In this document: positions 39,811 to 48,775 of the stretch, one piece after another | How the letters are laid out: every line of letters starts with the position of its first letter | Position numbering within the stretch: the stretch's first letter is position 1 | Assembly (NCBI GenBank): GCA_964454005.1 | Contig: CAYVQE010000007.1 | Span: 31,573 to 95,572, forward strand | Length of the DNA stretch: 64,000 bases | Source: CAYVQE01 sp964454005 | GTDB lineage: Bacteria; Myxococcota; B64-G9 | Direction: 5' to 3' | The notes under the pieces: model-generated | Database searches by the model: none | Told to the model about the DNA's origin: nothing | Seen by the model: only the letters and a program-made list of their open reading frames with translations | Position numbers and translations under genes: made by a program

Positions 39811-40394
39811 TCGCGCGGCTGAGCGGTCGGCTGTTGAGCCGCGATGCCGAGATCTTGGTGGTCGATGTACACGGGGTCGGCTTTCGGGTGGCGGTCTCGC
39901 GGTTGACCGCCGAGGTGCTGCCGGCCACCGGCGAGACCATCCAGCTCGAGGTCCACACCCATGTGCGCGAGGACGCCATCCAGCTGTTCGGCTTCGTCGA
40001 CGACGGCGAGCGCCAGGCCTTCGAGGCGTTGATCGGCATGAGCGGTATGGGGCCCAAGGCCGCGATGGGGGTGTTGTCGGGCATCGACGCCCGCGAGCTG
40101 GCCCAGGCGGTCGACGGCGGCGATCTGGCGCGGCTCTGCCTGATCCCGGGCATCGGCAAGAAAAAGGCCGAACGCATGGTGCTCGAGCTGAAGGAGAGGT
40201 TGTCGTCGCTGGCCCGAACGGAGGGAGGCGAGCCGGCCGCGGCGGCCTGGGAGGATCTGCGATCGGCCTTGACCAATCTGGGCTTCAAGGCGGGTGAGGT
40301 CGAAAGCGCCGTGACCGAGCTGCGGCGCGAAGCCGCCGCTGAGGCGACGCTCGACGCGCTGTTGCCACAGGCGCTGCAGATTCTGAGGAGTTGA
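39807..40394 (+). CDS. ruvA: Holliday junction DNA-binding protein RuvA
   Basis: A 195-residue junction-binding subunit that holds the four-way junction flat for RuvB. Its OB-fold N-terminus (MIARLSGRLL) is followed by paired helix-hairpin-helix motifs (GMSGMGPKAAMGVLSG and IPGIGKKKAERMVLELK) and the C-terminal RuvB-contacting domain (ALTNLGFKAGEVESAV). The start is the GTG at 39807, which overlaps the ruvC stop and has GGGAGG upstream. Confidence 0.96.
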   Translation: MIARLSGRLLSRDAEILVVDVHGVGFRVAVSRLTAEVLPATGETIQLEVHTHVREDAIQLFGFVDDGERQAFEALIGMSGMGPKAAMGVLSGIDARELAQAVDGGDLARLCLIPGIGKKKAERMVLELKERLSSLARTEGGEPAAAAWEDLRSALTNLGFKAGEVESAVTELRREAAAEATLDALLPQALQILRS

Positions 40395-40398
40395 GCCC

Positions 40399-41433
40399 AT
40401 GGCTAGTGCGGCCGACAAGTCGCAGCGCATCGTCTCGGCCGAGCCTGCGGCCGAGGAGCAGGCCTTCGAGCGCTCCCTGCGGCCGCACGCTTTCAGCGAG
40501 TACGTCGGCCAAGCGAAGATCACCGACAACCTCAAGGTCTTCGTTCAGGCCGCCCGCCAACGCGGCGAGGCGCTGGACCACGTGCTGTTTTGCGGACCGC
40601 CCGGGCTGGGCAAGACCACCCTGGCCCACGTGATCGCCAACGAGCTGCAGGTCGACATGGTGGCCTCCTCGGGGCCGGCCATCGAACGCAAGGGCGATCT
40701 GGCCGGCATCCTGACCAACCTCAAGGCCGGCGACGTGCTGTTCATCGACGAGATCCACCGGCTGCCCACCGTGGTCGAGGAGAACCTCTACCCGGCCATG
40801 GAGGATTACCGCTTCGACTACGTGGTCGGCGAGGGGCCGGCGGCGCGCAACCTCAAGCTGACCCTGCCGCGCTTCACCCTGGTCGGGGCCACCACCCGCA
40901 CCGCCCTGCTGTCGTCGCCGATGCGCGATCGGTTCGGCGTGATCTGCCGGCTGGAGTTCTACCCGCCGGCCGAGCTGAGCTGCATCGTCCAGCGCTCGGC
41001 GGAAATCTTGGGTGTGTCGGTGTTGGCCGACGCCGCCGAGGAGATCGCACGCCGTTCGCGCGGCACGCCGCGGGTGGCCAACCGTCTGCTGCGCCGCATT
41101 CGCGACTTCGCCGAGGTGCTGGGCGACGGGCGGGTCACCCGGCGCTTGGCCGACGAAGCCCTGGGGCGGCTGGAGGTCGACGCGCTGGGGCTGGACCGGA
41201 TGGATCACCGCATCCTGCACACCATCATCGAGAAGTTCGACGGCGGGCCGGTGGGGCTGGACACCATCGCCGCGTCGCTGAGCGAGGATGCCGGCAGCGT
41301 CGAGGACGTGTTCGAGCCCTACCTGTTGCAGGAAGGTCTGATCCAGCGCACCCCCCGCGGCCGGCTGGCCACCCGCAAGGCCTACGCCATCCTGGGCCTC
41401 GAGCCGGGCCAGCGGCAGAAGGGCCTGTTCTGA
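40399..41433 (+). CDS. ruvB: Holliday junction branch migration ATPase RuvB
   Basis: A 344-residue AAA+ ring motor that drives branch migration. Walker A is GPPGLGKTT (about 66-74), Walker B ends in DEIH (about 117-120), sensor 1 is in GATTRTALLSSPMRDRFG, and a winged-helix C-terminus ends TPRGRLATRKAYAILGL. The first 20 residues are a variable extension. It lies 4 nt after ruvA, and its stop overlaps the ATG of the uncharacterised gene that follows. Confidence 0.97.
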   Translation: MASAADKSQRIVSAEPAAEEQAFERSLRPHAFSEYVGQAKITDNLKVFVQAARQRGEALDHVLFCGPPGLGKTTLAHVIANELQVDMVASSGPAIERKGDLAGILTNLKAGDVLFIDEIHRLPTVVEENLYPAMEDYRFDYVVGEGPAARNLKLTLPRFTLVGATTRTALLSSPMRDRFGVICRLEFYPPAELSCIVQRSAEILGVSVLADAAEEIARRSRGTPRVANRLLRRIRDFAEVLGDGRVTRRLADEALGRLEVDALGLDRMDHRILHTIIEKFDGGPVGLDTIAASLSEDAGSVEDVFEPYLLQEGLIQRTPRGRLATRKAYAILGLEPGQRQKGLF

Positions 41434-42941
41434 TGGCCGATCAGCCGGCGGCGGAGATCGGGGGGGAGTCGTTCCTGCGCGATTTCTTCTTCGAGCTGTT
41501 CAAGGACTCGGAGAACCTGCGGCCCCACTACCAACTCGAACGTGAAATCTGGTTCCGCCAGCTCGATCTGCCGCGCAAGGAAGAGCGTCTGTTCGAGCTG
41601 GAGATGTACCTGCGTGCGGTGGGCTGTTTTTTCAATTTGCACAACCAACTGCCCGATAACCGCGATCAAGCCATTACCCGGGACTTCTCCGACGAACTGC
41701 TGGTGCTGTCGGCTGCGCTGGAGCGGGGTGTCGCCTTGAGCCAGCTCTTGCTCGACCGCGGTCTGGCCAGTTCGTTCGAGTTTCGTGCCTACGTGGAGAA
41801 CCAGGTTGCCCCCGATTACCTGCGCTTGCAGATCCTGCGCCGCACCTTGGACCAGAAGCGACCCGAGGAGAGCCTGTACCTGCTCAACCGCTGCTTCCGC
41901 GACTTGAAGAAGATGACCGACCAGCTGCTCAAGCGACCGCCGTGCACCTATCACCTGTTCTATCACCTGGGCCAGGTGGTCACGCGCGAGATCGCGTTCA
42001 ATCGTTTTTTCAATCCGTTGCTGATACTGGAGTTCCGACCGGAGTACGATCGCATCCGGTCGGTGATCATCCTCGATGCCATCCGGGCCATCCCGGTGGT
42101 GTCCGAGCGGCGTGCCGCCTCCCGGATCTTTTTGGCCCTGTTCCGGCTGCTGCACTACCTGCGCTATATTCCCCGCCAGGGCCGGCCGCGCATCCTGCGC
42201 CGGTCGTTGATCCTGTTCACCCTGTTCCATTCCGAGGCCAGCACCCTCGGGGGGTTTCTGCGGGTGCTGGCCGGCAAGCACCCGGCGGTCAGCCAGACGC
42301 TGGCCGCGGCGGCACTCGATATATCCCGGCGGCTCGAGCGGCAGCTGCGGGAGCTGTTCGGCGAGCGGCAAGTGGTGCTCGATCTGGAACGCTCCCGCCT
42401 GCAGGGCCAGGACGACCGCTCGGTGGATTCCAGCCGCGCGCTGCTCGACTCTTTCATAAAAGACTGCATCGCCCGGGTGGTGGGCGTCTATCGTCCCGGC
42501 GTCACCGCCGACGATCTGTTCGACTCCGACCGCAGCCAGCGCGAACAGTCTTACCGGCTGCGGGCCGATCTGTGGCTCTTCCGCCAGCTGATCGAGCGGG
42601 CGCTGGAACGTTCCGGCCAGCAACCGCGGTTGCGGGTGCCGCGCCCTTTGATCCACTTCAGCGACTATTTCCTGGAGACCAGCTACAATTTTTTGCGTTA
42701 CGGTGACGGCGGACCGTTCGAGCGTTACCACGCCATCCTGGCCGAGGGCCGCCAGCGCGGCGGCGGCAACGGGGTCTGGCGTTCGCGTTTTCTCGAGGAT
42801 TCGGAGCGGTTCCGCGACTACCTGATCGAGACCTACGATCTGGTTTGCCGGCGCTCGGAGCTGGTCGACAATCCGCTCGAGGTCGAGTCGCTCGATGACC
42901 GGCTGGATTGGTGGTTGGCCCAGCAGGAGGAGCCGGTTTGA
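41433..42941 (+). CDS. Uncharacterised helical protein of the ruv operon
   Basis: A 502-residue protein I do not recognise. It is predicted soluble and largely alpha-helical, rich in Leu, Arg and aromatic residues (FFFELFKDSENLRPHYQLERE, LFRLLHYLRYIPRQGRPRIL), with no signal peptide, no clear membrane segment and no known catalytic motif. It is coupled to ruvB by a TGATG overlap and to the next TPR gene by a TTGA overlap. The tight coupling suggests a function linked either to RuvB or, more likely, to the following membrane TPR protein. Confidence 0.75.
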   Translation: MADQPAAEIGGESFLRDFFFELFKDSENLRPHYQLEREIWFRQLDLPRKEERLFELEMYLRAVGCFFNLHNQLPDNRDQAITRDFSDELLVLSAALERGVALSQLLLDRGLASSFEFRAYVENQVAPDYLRLQILRRTLDQKRPEESLYLLNRCFRDLKKMTDQLLKRPPCTYHLFYHLGQVVTREIAFNRFFNPLLILEFRPEYDRIRSVIILDAIRAIPVVSERRAASRIFLALFRLLHYLRYIPRQGRPRILRRSLILFTLFHSEASTLGGFLRVLAGKHPAVSQTLAAAALDISRRLERQLRELFGERQVVLDLERSRLQGQDDRSVDSSRALLDSFIKDCIARVVGVYRPGVTADDLFDSDRSQREQSYRLRADLWLFRQLIERALERSGQQPRLRVPRPLIHFSDYFLETSYNFLRYGDGGPFERYHAILAEGRQRGGGNGVWRSRFLEDSERFRDYLIETYDLVCRRSELVDNPLEVESLDDRLDWWLAQQEEPV

Positions 42942-44530
42942 TTCTCCCGGCGGTGACGATCGGTTGGGATCCGTTGGGCTGGGTCCACGACATGGAGTGG
43001 TACCGCGAACTGTTGCGGGCCGACTGGTTCCAGCCCATCCGGCCCGTCTGGGTGCGCTACCACCTCGACTGGGTGGCGGCCGGTCTGCTGTTGCTGATCC
43101 TGGTGTTGGTCATGCGGGCTCTGTGGCGCCGCCGCCGTTTTCGCCGCCGGGCGCCGGACGGTCGCCGCAGCCGCAAGCTGTCCCGCAAGGCCGCGGAGCA
43201 CTATGCCGCCACCGGCGAACCGATGCTGGCGGTCGAGGCCTACCGCCGGGCGGGCGACGACGAGGCAGCCCTGCAGCTGCTGGTCGAGCAGCGGGCCTGG
43301 GCCCTGGCGGCCGCCCTGGCCGAGGAGATGGGCCAGCCCGAGCGCGCCATCGGCTGGTACATGCAGGCCAAGGACACCGGCGGTGCGGTGCAGATGCTGG
43401 TGGGCTGCGACCGGATCGACGAGGCTGCCGATCTGCTGCGCGCCGAGGATCGCACCGTGGATGCGGCCAACCTCTACCTGGAGAAGGGCCAGCCGGTGCG
43501 GGCCGCCTGGTTGTTCCGCGAGGTGGGCCTGTTCGCCAAGGCGGCTGCGGTATTTTTCGAGCAGGGCGAACAGATCCAGGCCGCGGAATGCTTGCTGCAG
43601 CTGATGAACGAGACCCAGGGCGAACCCACCGAGGACGAGTCCGAGCTGTTGCTGCAGGGCGCGGCCAGCCTGCAGCAGGCCGGCCGGACCCTGGAATCGG
43701 CCCACATGTTGCGCGTCGCCGGAGAGTTCGAGGGAGCGGCCCGGCGCTACGAGCAGTTGGACGAGCGGGCGGCGGCCGCCGCCTGCTACCGGCAGCTGGG
43801 CAAGCTGCGCCGGGCGCTGGCGCTGACCGACGCGCCCCAGGAACGATTGCAGCTGATCCAGCACATGCGCGCGCAGGGCCTGCCGGTCGACGAGCGCGAG
43901 CTGGCCGCGGCCATGCGCGCGGCCGGCCAGCACGATCAGGCCGCCGAGAAGCTGCTGGAACTCGGCGATGTGGATGCAGCCGTGACGGCCAACCTGGACT
44001 CGGGCAACCTGGCCGAAGCGGCTGCGCTGTTGGCCGAAGCCGGCCGGCATGCCGAGGCCGGTCGGATCTTCGAGCGCGGCGGCGATCTGCTGGCCGCCCG
44101 CGAGCAGCATCTATTGGCCGGTGACCGGTTGGCCGCCGCCGAGGCGGCCCTGCGGGCCGACCTGCCCTTCGAGGCCGGGCGGGATTTTTTGGCCGCGGGC
44201 GCTTTGGAGCGCGCCATCGATGCGCTGCAGCGCGTCGAGACCGACCACGTCGAGCAGCGCACGGCGGCCAGCCTGCTGGGCCAGGCATTCGCCGGCCTGG
44301 GTGATGTGGCGATGGCCCGCCGGATGCACGAGCGGGCGGTGGCCGGGCTGGACATCGAGCGCGAGCGGTTGGAGCTGTTCTATCAGCTGGCACGCTTCCT
44401 CGAGGCGACCGGCGAGCCGGCCGACCGCGATCGGGCCGCCAGGCTGTATGCCGACATGCTGGCCGTGCACTACGGCTTTCGCGACGTGAAGCAGCGCCGC
44501 GATCGGCTGGTGGTGGCGGGTTCCGACTGA
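42938..44530 (+). CDS. Membrane-anchored TPR-like repeat protein
   Basis: A 530-residue protein with one membrane segment near residues 45-63, followed by a basic stretch (RRRRFRRR) that places the remainder in the cytoplasm. From about residue 80 to the end it is a long solenoid of TPR-like helix pairs (LAVEAYRRAGDDEAALQLL, AAELLAEAGRHAEAGRIFERGG-type units). The start is the TTG at 42938 in a TTGA overlap with the previous stop, with GGAGGAG 5 nt upstream. It probably scaffolds a complex with the upstream helical protein. Confidence 0.78.
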   Translation: MILPAVTIGWDPLGWVHDMEWYRELLRADWFQPIRPVWVRYHLDWVAAGLLLLILVLVMRALWRRRRFRRRAPDGRRSRKLSRKAAEHYAATGEPMLAVEAYRRAGDDEAALQLLVEQRAWALAAALAEEMGQPERAIGWYMQAKDTGGAVQMLVGCDRIDEAADLLRAEDRTVDAANLYLEKGQPVRAAWLFREVGLFAKAAAVFFEQGEQIQAAECLLQLMNETQGEPTEDESELLLQGAASLQQAGRTLESAHMLRVAGEFEGAARRYEQLDERAAAAACYRQLGKLRRALALTDAPQERLQLIQHMRAQGLPVDERELAAAMRAAGQHDQAAEKLLELGDVDAAVTANLDSGNLAEAAALLAEAGRHAEAGRIFERGGDLLAAREQHLLAGDRLAAAEAALRADLPFEAGRDFLAAGALERAIDALQRVETDHVEQRTAASLLGQAFAGLGDVAMARRMHERAVAGLDIERERLELFYQLARFLEATGEPADRDRAARLYADMLAVHYGFRDVKQRRDRLVVAGSD

Positions 44531-44562
44531 TCCCCGGCCGCCTCGGCTTTTCTGCACCGCCC

Positions 44563-44580
44563 TGACGGGATTGTCAGGAT
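44563..44580. terminator. Hairpin between the TPR gene and lpxC
   Basis: CCTGAC, a 6-nt loop and GTCAGG form a small stem about 35 nt after the TPR stop and 35 nt before the lpxC promoter. No T-run follows, so this is a weak terminator or an operator. Confidence 0.3.
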
Positions 44581-44612
44581 TGTGAGATCCGGCAGTTCGG
44601 TGATCCCCCAAC

Positions 44613-44640
44613 TTGACACGTGATTTCAGGTGTGTACATC
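44613..44640 (+). promoter_or_regulatory. Promoter for lpxC
   Basis: A perfect TTGACA at 44613-44618, a 16-nt spacer and TACATC at 44635-44640. The start near 44647 leaves a leader of about 35 nt before the chosen ATG at 44682, which argues against earlier in-frame starts. Confidence 0.6.
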
Positions 44641-44681
44641 ATGGCCGGCACATGGCACATCGATTGCAACAAGGCGACGGC

Positions 44682-45617
44682 ATGACATCTCGCGACAGAA
44701 TCGATCCGCAGCAGACCACCTTGGCCGCCAAGGTCCGCTTCACCGGCATCGGCTTGCATTCCGGGCGTCCGGTAACCATGGAGTTGCAGCCGGCGGCGGC
44801 GGATACCGGAGTGCGATTCGAACGGTCCGATCTACCGGGGGAGCCGGATTTGGCCGCGCGGCCCACCAGCGTCCACAGCGCCCGGCTGTGCACCGTGCTC
44901 GGACGCAACGGGACCCGGGTGGCCACCGTGGAGCACTTGCTCGGCGCGCTGTACGCGCTGGGGGTGGACAACCTGCGGGTGGTGGTCGATGCCGAGGAGC
45001 TGCCGATCCTGGACGGCAGCGCCAGACCCTTCGCCGAGGCGGTGCGCCGGGTCGGCCGGCAGCGGCTGGCCGCCCGGCGGACCTTCCTGCGGGTCGGGCG
45101 CACGGTGGCCGTCCGCGACGGCGATCGCTTCATCCGCATCGGCCCGGCCCGGCGGCTGTCCATCGAATGCAGCGTCGATTTCGATCATCCCCTGGTCAGC
45201 GATCAGCGCCACCGCTGTCGGATATCGGCCGCCGCCTTCGAGCGCGACATCGCCCCGGCGCGCACCTTCGGCTTTTTGGCCGATGTGGAGCGGTTGCAAC
45301 GGGCGGGGCTGGCGCTGGGCGGCTCGTTGGACAACGCCGTGGTCATCGATCGCTTCGCCGTGCTCAACCCCGGCGGCCTGCGCTTTCCAGACGAGTGCGT
45401 GCGCCACAAGCTGCTCGACATCCTGGGTGACCTGGCCCTGCTGGGCCATCCTCTGCTGGGGCGGGTCTCGGCCTACAAGTCCGGCCACGATCTGCACCAC
45501 CGTCTGATCCGCACCCTGGCGGCCGAGGCCGACTGCCTGGAGACCGTCCAGCTCGGGCCGGAGGCGCGGCCGGACGAAGGACCGGCGGTGGCCGAGCCCG
45601 GCCTGCAGAGCGCCTGA
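44682..45617 (+). CDS. lpxC: UDP-3-O-acyl-N-acetylglucosamine deacetylase LpxC
   Basis: A 311-residue zinc deacetylase that commits UDP-acyl-GlcNAc to lipid A synthesis, so the organism makes LPS. Visible: GIGLHSG near the N-terminus, E84-H85 in TVEHLLGAL (catalytic Glu and a zinc ligand), zinc ligands H242 and D246 in RHKLLDILGD, and catalytic H269 in KSGHDLHH. The ATG at 44682 aligns with the usual family start (QQTTLAAKV against the typical QRTL opening) and has AAGG upstream. It stands alone with its own promoter, outside the usual lpx or cell-division clusters. Confidence 0.95.
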   Translation: MTSRDRIDPQQTTLAAKVRFTGIGLHSGRPVTMELQPAAADTGVRFERSDLPGEPDLAARPTSVHSARLCTVLGRNGTRVATVEHLLGALYALGVDNLRVVVDAEELPILDGSARPFAEAVRRVGRQRLAARRTFLRVGRTVAVRDGDRFIRIGPARRLSIECSVDFDHPLVSDQRHRCRISAAAFERDIAPARTFGFLADVERLQRAGLALGGSLDNAVVIDRFAVLNPGGLRFPDECVRHKLLDILGDLALLGHPLLGRVSAYKSGHDLHHRLIRTLAAEADCLETVQLGPEARPDEGPAVAEPGLQSA

Positions 45618-45643
45618 CTTCCACCGGCGCCGGCTTCCAGCCA

Positions 45644-45708
45644 ACCCGATGCTCCCAAGGGAGCTTCGGTCTAACCCGGAGTTCCCAAGGGAACTCCAGT
45701 CGAACCCA
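45644..45708. repeat. Two 30-bp tandem units, each a perfect or near-perfect palindrome
   Basis: Between the convergent lpxC and zinc-ribbon genes, 30-bp units begin with AACCC near 45643, 45673 and (partly) 45703. Each unit centres on TCCCAAGGGA (45653-45662 and 45683-45692). The second palindrome, 45678-45697, is 20 bp and perfect. The first differs from it by changes that mostly compensate on the other arm, which indicates selection on pairing. It may be a bidirectional terminator, a protein site or a dispersed repeat. Confidence 0.75.
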
Positions 45709-45743
45709 TTGGTTTTGTCATCGGCTCAATGCGCCACGGCCGG

Positions 45744-47405
45744 TTACGGCTCGTCGGGGTTGCAGATCGGAGCCAGGGTGAAGCGCAGCTTGGCGATCGG
45801 TTTGCCCACGCAGGGCCGGTAGTCGTCGGCATCCAGCTCCCCCCAGGGCAGCGACAAGGGGTACAGGATGGTGCCGTCGGCCTGCACCCGGGCGTCGCTC
45901 CAGCCGTGCCACAGCTGATCGGTCAGGCCGGTGGCCTGCTCGCGGGCCTGGTAGCGCTGGCGGCCCGCTGCGCCGGTGGCCACGTGCAGGGTGCATGGCG
46001 GTTGGCCCTGATCGCCGATGCAGTCGACCTTGATCAGCTGGCCCTCGAACTGGTCCAGGAAACGATCGCCGACCAGAGCGATGAATACCGCGGCCAGCAA
46101 CAGGCCGCCGCCCAGCAGGGACAGCAGCCAGACCAGCCACCGGCGTCGCGGCCGGCCCGCCGGCTGCGGCAGCGGCGGCCGGCCGGCGCTGTCGGTCTGG
46201 CCCCGGACCTCCTTGAGCTTGAGGATGCGGTGGATGTCGGCCTTGTTGCGCCGCAGCACCGCCACCCGTTCGCGCAGCCGCCATCCCACCAACCAGCGGC
46301 GGAAGTCCTCGATGGTCCGCAGCGGATACAGCGTGCCGCGATCGAAGCGACCGAGCTGCATCCGCTCGGCCGCCTGCTCCAGTCGATCGGTCCGTGCGTC
46401 GGGCGCCGGGGCCAGCAGGGTCAGATCCAGATCGGCCGTGATCAGCTCCGGCTTCAGGCTCTGCTCAGGGATGTCGCGGGCCAGAGTCGCTCGGATTTCG
46501 CCCAGCAGGTCGGCGCGGGCTTGTTTGAACTCGTCCAGCTCCTGGCGGAAATCGGACCCGGCGCGTTGGGCCGCCGCGCGCAGGTCGTCGAGCATGCCGT
46601 GGCGGTTCTCGGGGTCGAGCATGGCTGACAGGCGCAACAGCTCCAGCGCCGCGGTGCTGCTGACAGCGTGCTCCAGGTAGTTGCGGCCCAGCATGCGCGC
46701 ACAGCTGCGCAGCACGGGTAGCGGCGCGGCGGTGTCGGTCAGTATCAGCTCTTCGAGCGTGGTGGCAGCGTCGTCGTGGCGTTCGAGCTGCTGCTCGATC
46801 GCGGCCCGCAGCAGCAGGGCGTCGCAGCGGCGCACCGGAAAAGTCACCCGGAAGGAACGGTCCAGCCGGGCCAGGGTGTCGTCGATCAACTTCAGCGCTG
46901 GCTCTCCCTGGCCGTTACGCGACAGGGCCTGGGCCCGCAGCAGGCAGCCGCGGGGGTGGCCGTCCTGCAGCTCGAGGCAGCGGTCGGTGGCCTGGATGGC
47001 CTCTTCGACCCGGTCGGCCGCCAGCAATGCGCCGGCCAACTCGGCCTGGGCGTCGGCGCGCAGGTGGCCCGGGCCTTCCATGCCAGTCAGATCGATCAGG
47101 GCGTAGATGGCATCCTCGCGGCGCCCGAGGGCACCTAGAATGCATCCGCGGTAGAAAGCCAGGCGGAAGTTATCGGTGGTCGTCTGCAGCAGCGTCTCGG
47201 CCAACTCGAGCGCGGACTGGCGCTGGCCGGTTTGATACAGGCGAAAGACCTCGTCGATCTTGAGTTCGATTTGAGGCGCGGCGATGAGCTGCTCGCGAAC
47301 CAGGTTGACTGCGCCGCAGAATGGGCACAGCCGGCTGCCGGCACCCGGCTGAAAGGGTATCGGCGCTTCACAGCGCATACAGCGGGTCTGGGCCTTGTCC
47401 ACCAC
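45744..47405 (-). CDS. Zinc-ribbon/TPR membrane protein
   Basis: A 553-residue protein with an N-terminal zinc ribbon (CMRC...CPFC), TPR-like helical repeats at about residues 45-330, a basic region, one membrane segment near 425-447 and a C-terminal extracytoplasmic domain of about 100 residues with three cysteines. This layout, a cytosolic zinc ribbon and repeats joined to a periplasmic domain, recurs in Myxococcota proteins without known function. Either of two adjacent GTG codons could be the start; GGAGG lies 5-8 nt upstream. The gene is alone, with its own promoter. Confidence 0.78.
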   Translation of the reverse strand: MVDKAQTRCMRCEAPIPFQPGAGSRLCPFCGAVNLVREQLIAAPQIELKIDEVFRLYQTGQRQSALELAETLLQTTTDNFRLAFYRGCILGALGRREDAIYALIDLTGMEGPGHLRADAQAELAGALLAADRVEEAIQATDRCLELQDGHPRGCLLRAQALSRNGQGEPALKLIDDTLARLDRSFRVTFPVRRCDALLLRAAIEQQLERHDDAATTLEELILTDTAAPLPVLRSCARMLGRNYLEHAVSSTAALELLRLSAMLDPENRHGMLDDLRAAAQRAGSDFRQELDEFKQARADLLGEIRATLARDIPEQSLKPELITADLDLTLLAPAPDARTDRLEQAAERMQLGRFDRGTLYPLRTIEDFRRWLVGWRLRERVAVLRRNKADIHRILKLKEVRGQTDSAGRPPLPQPAGRPRRRWLVWLLSLLGGGLLLAAVFIALVGDRFLDQFEGQLIKVDCIGDQGQPPCTLHVATGAAGRQRYQAREQATGLTDQLWHGWSDARVQADGTILYPLSLPWGELDADDYRPCVGKPIAKLRFTLAPICNPDEP

Positions 47406-47510
47406 GCCTGCCTCCGGGCGGGCCGCCGGTTGCCACCCGGGCCGCAGTCTTCGCTGACGAGAGCCCGGGGTCGGCGTTGCTGCCGCGAGCCACGGACGGT
47501 GCGGTCAAAA

Positions 47511-47539
47511 TTTATAGCAGAAAGCCTGATGGGGTGCAA
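47511..47539 (-). promoter_or_regulatory. Promoter for the zinc-ribbon/TPR gene
   Basis: Minus strand: TTGCAC at 47534-47539, a 17-nt spacer and TATAAA at 47511-47516. The predicted start near 47504 leaves a leader of about 100 nt. Confidence 0.6.
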
Positions 47540-47562
47540 AGTGGGGCCGGGACGGTGCCGGA

Positions 47563-48504
47563 TCAGTTCTTGGGCTTGAGCGTGGGCTTCTTCTTGGGCT
47601 TCTTCTTGTTCTTGCGGCTGCGAGAGCGATCGCGGCTGTTCGACTTGCCCTTGGGCTGCAACTTGGGCTTGACCTTCTTGGGCTGGGCCCGGCGCACCGG
47701 TTTGAGCTCGAGCTTGCTGAAGCGATCGACTTTCTGGTCCATCTCGTCGAGATCGTCCTTGAGCGAGCGGTACTCGTGCTGATCTTTCTCCATGCGCTCC
47801 AGCGTGGCCAGGCTTTCGGTGTGCTGCGAGCAGCGCTCGCGGAACTTGCGCAGCAGGGCGGCCAATCGCGTGTTGTGGGCGCGCATCTGGCGCATGGTGC
47901 GCTGGTAGCTGCGGCGCAGGTTGCGCACCGCCGTCTGCAGTCGCCCGATCCGGCGCTGCACGTCGCTCCATTCGTCGGCCAACCGCGAGCAGCGGTCGAA
48001 GGTGCTCTGGGCGGTCTGGCCGATCTGCAGGTTGTCGCAGCCGAGCTGGTTGTACTGGTTCTCGATGCGGCGCACATCCCGGTTCAACCCGGCGATCTCC
48101 TGTCCGCGCTCGCGGATGCCGTTGCGGATGCTGTCGAGCCGGCGCGCCACCGGGGCGATCCGCTTGCGCAGCTGGGCAACTCGATCCTGCAGCTCGGAGC
48201 AACCCTCGATGCCGCGGCAGCGCCGCTTGTGCTGCCTGGTGGTGGTGCGGATGCGGCGCTCCAGCCGGGCACGCTCGCGGGCCTTGCGGGACTTCTCGCT
48301 GCGCAACTGGCGCAGCCGGCGATTCAGATCGGCCAGCTCGCTATCGATGTCATCGATGCGCTGCTTCATGTCGGCCGACTGGCGCTCCATCTGTTCGATT
48401 TTTTCTTTCTCTTTCTGGCACCGCTCGAAGCGCGATTGGGCGCTAGCGGCCGAGCCCGCTCCGAGCAGGGCGAGCACTCCGATGGTGACGGTCATCCGTG
48501 ACAT
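47563..48504 (-). CDS. Exported coiled-coil protein with basic tail
   Basis: A 313-residue exported protein: signal peptide ending near ASAQS, then almost continuous coiled coil from about 25 to 265 with heptad-like Leu/Ile spacing and four or five cysteines. The last 50 residues are very basic and low in complexity (RSRSRKNKKKPKKKPTLKPK). The AGGAGG box is strong. It could be a periplasmic spacer or a peptidoglycan- or LPS-binding protein; the basic tail would suit binding to acidic envelope polymers. No homologous family is recognised. Confidence 0.75.
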   Translation of the reverse strand: MSRMTVTIGVLALLGAGSAASAQSRFERCQKEKEKIEQMERQSADMKQRIDDIDSELADLNRRLRQLRSEKSRKARERARLERRIRTTTRQHKRRCRGIEGCSELQDRVAQLRKRIAPVARRLDSIRNGIRERGQEIAGLNRDVRRIENQYNQLGCDNLQIGQTAQSTFDRCSRLADEWSDVQRRIGRLQTAVRNLRRSYQRTMRQMRAHNTRLAALLRKFRERCSQHTESLATLERMEKDQHEYRSLKDDLDEMDQKVDRFSKLELKPVRRAQPKKVKPKLQPKGKSNSRDRSRSRKNKKKPKKKPTLKPKN

Positions 48505-48567
48505 TGCATTCCTCCTGGTCGACGTTGTCGGCTAGCGGCGAGAACGGTTCGGTCCAACCGCGTTCGC

Positions 48568-48597
48568 ATCATAGAAAGCGGGCGACGAATCTGTCAA
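48568..48597 (-). promoter_or_regulatory. Promoter for the exported coiled-coil gene
   Basis: Minus strand: perfect TTGACA at 48592-48597, an 18-nt spacer and TATGAT at 48568-48573. The start would be near 48561, about 57 nt before the ATG. Confidence 0.65.
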
Positions 48598-48745
48598 CCG
48601 CGGCCGCCGGAGTTCTGCCCGGTCGGACGCCCCGGGCCGGTGGCCTATTCAATTCGGGCGGCTCGGCCGCGGCCGCCGCCGGCCGGAATCGAGTTCAACA
48701 CACCGGAAACGAACGAGAAGCGAAACAGCGGCCACAGCTCGATAT

Positions 48746-48775
48746 TTGACCCGTCGCGAGTTCGCCCCCTACAAT
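48746..48775 (+). promoter_or_regulatory. Promoter for the methyltransferase-coiled-coil gene
   Basis: TTGACC at 48746-48751, an 18-nt spacer and TACAAT at 48770-48775. The start would be near 48782, about 26 nt before the ATG at 48808, with GGAGG in the leader. Confidence 0.65.

Noticed and set aside
44613..44681. An upstream in-frame start for lpxC at 44613 or 44652.
   Set aside because: The 44613 codon is the -35 box of a good promoter, and the residues added have no match to the LpxC N-terminus.
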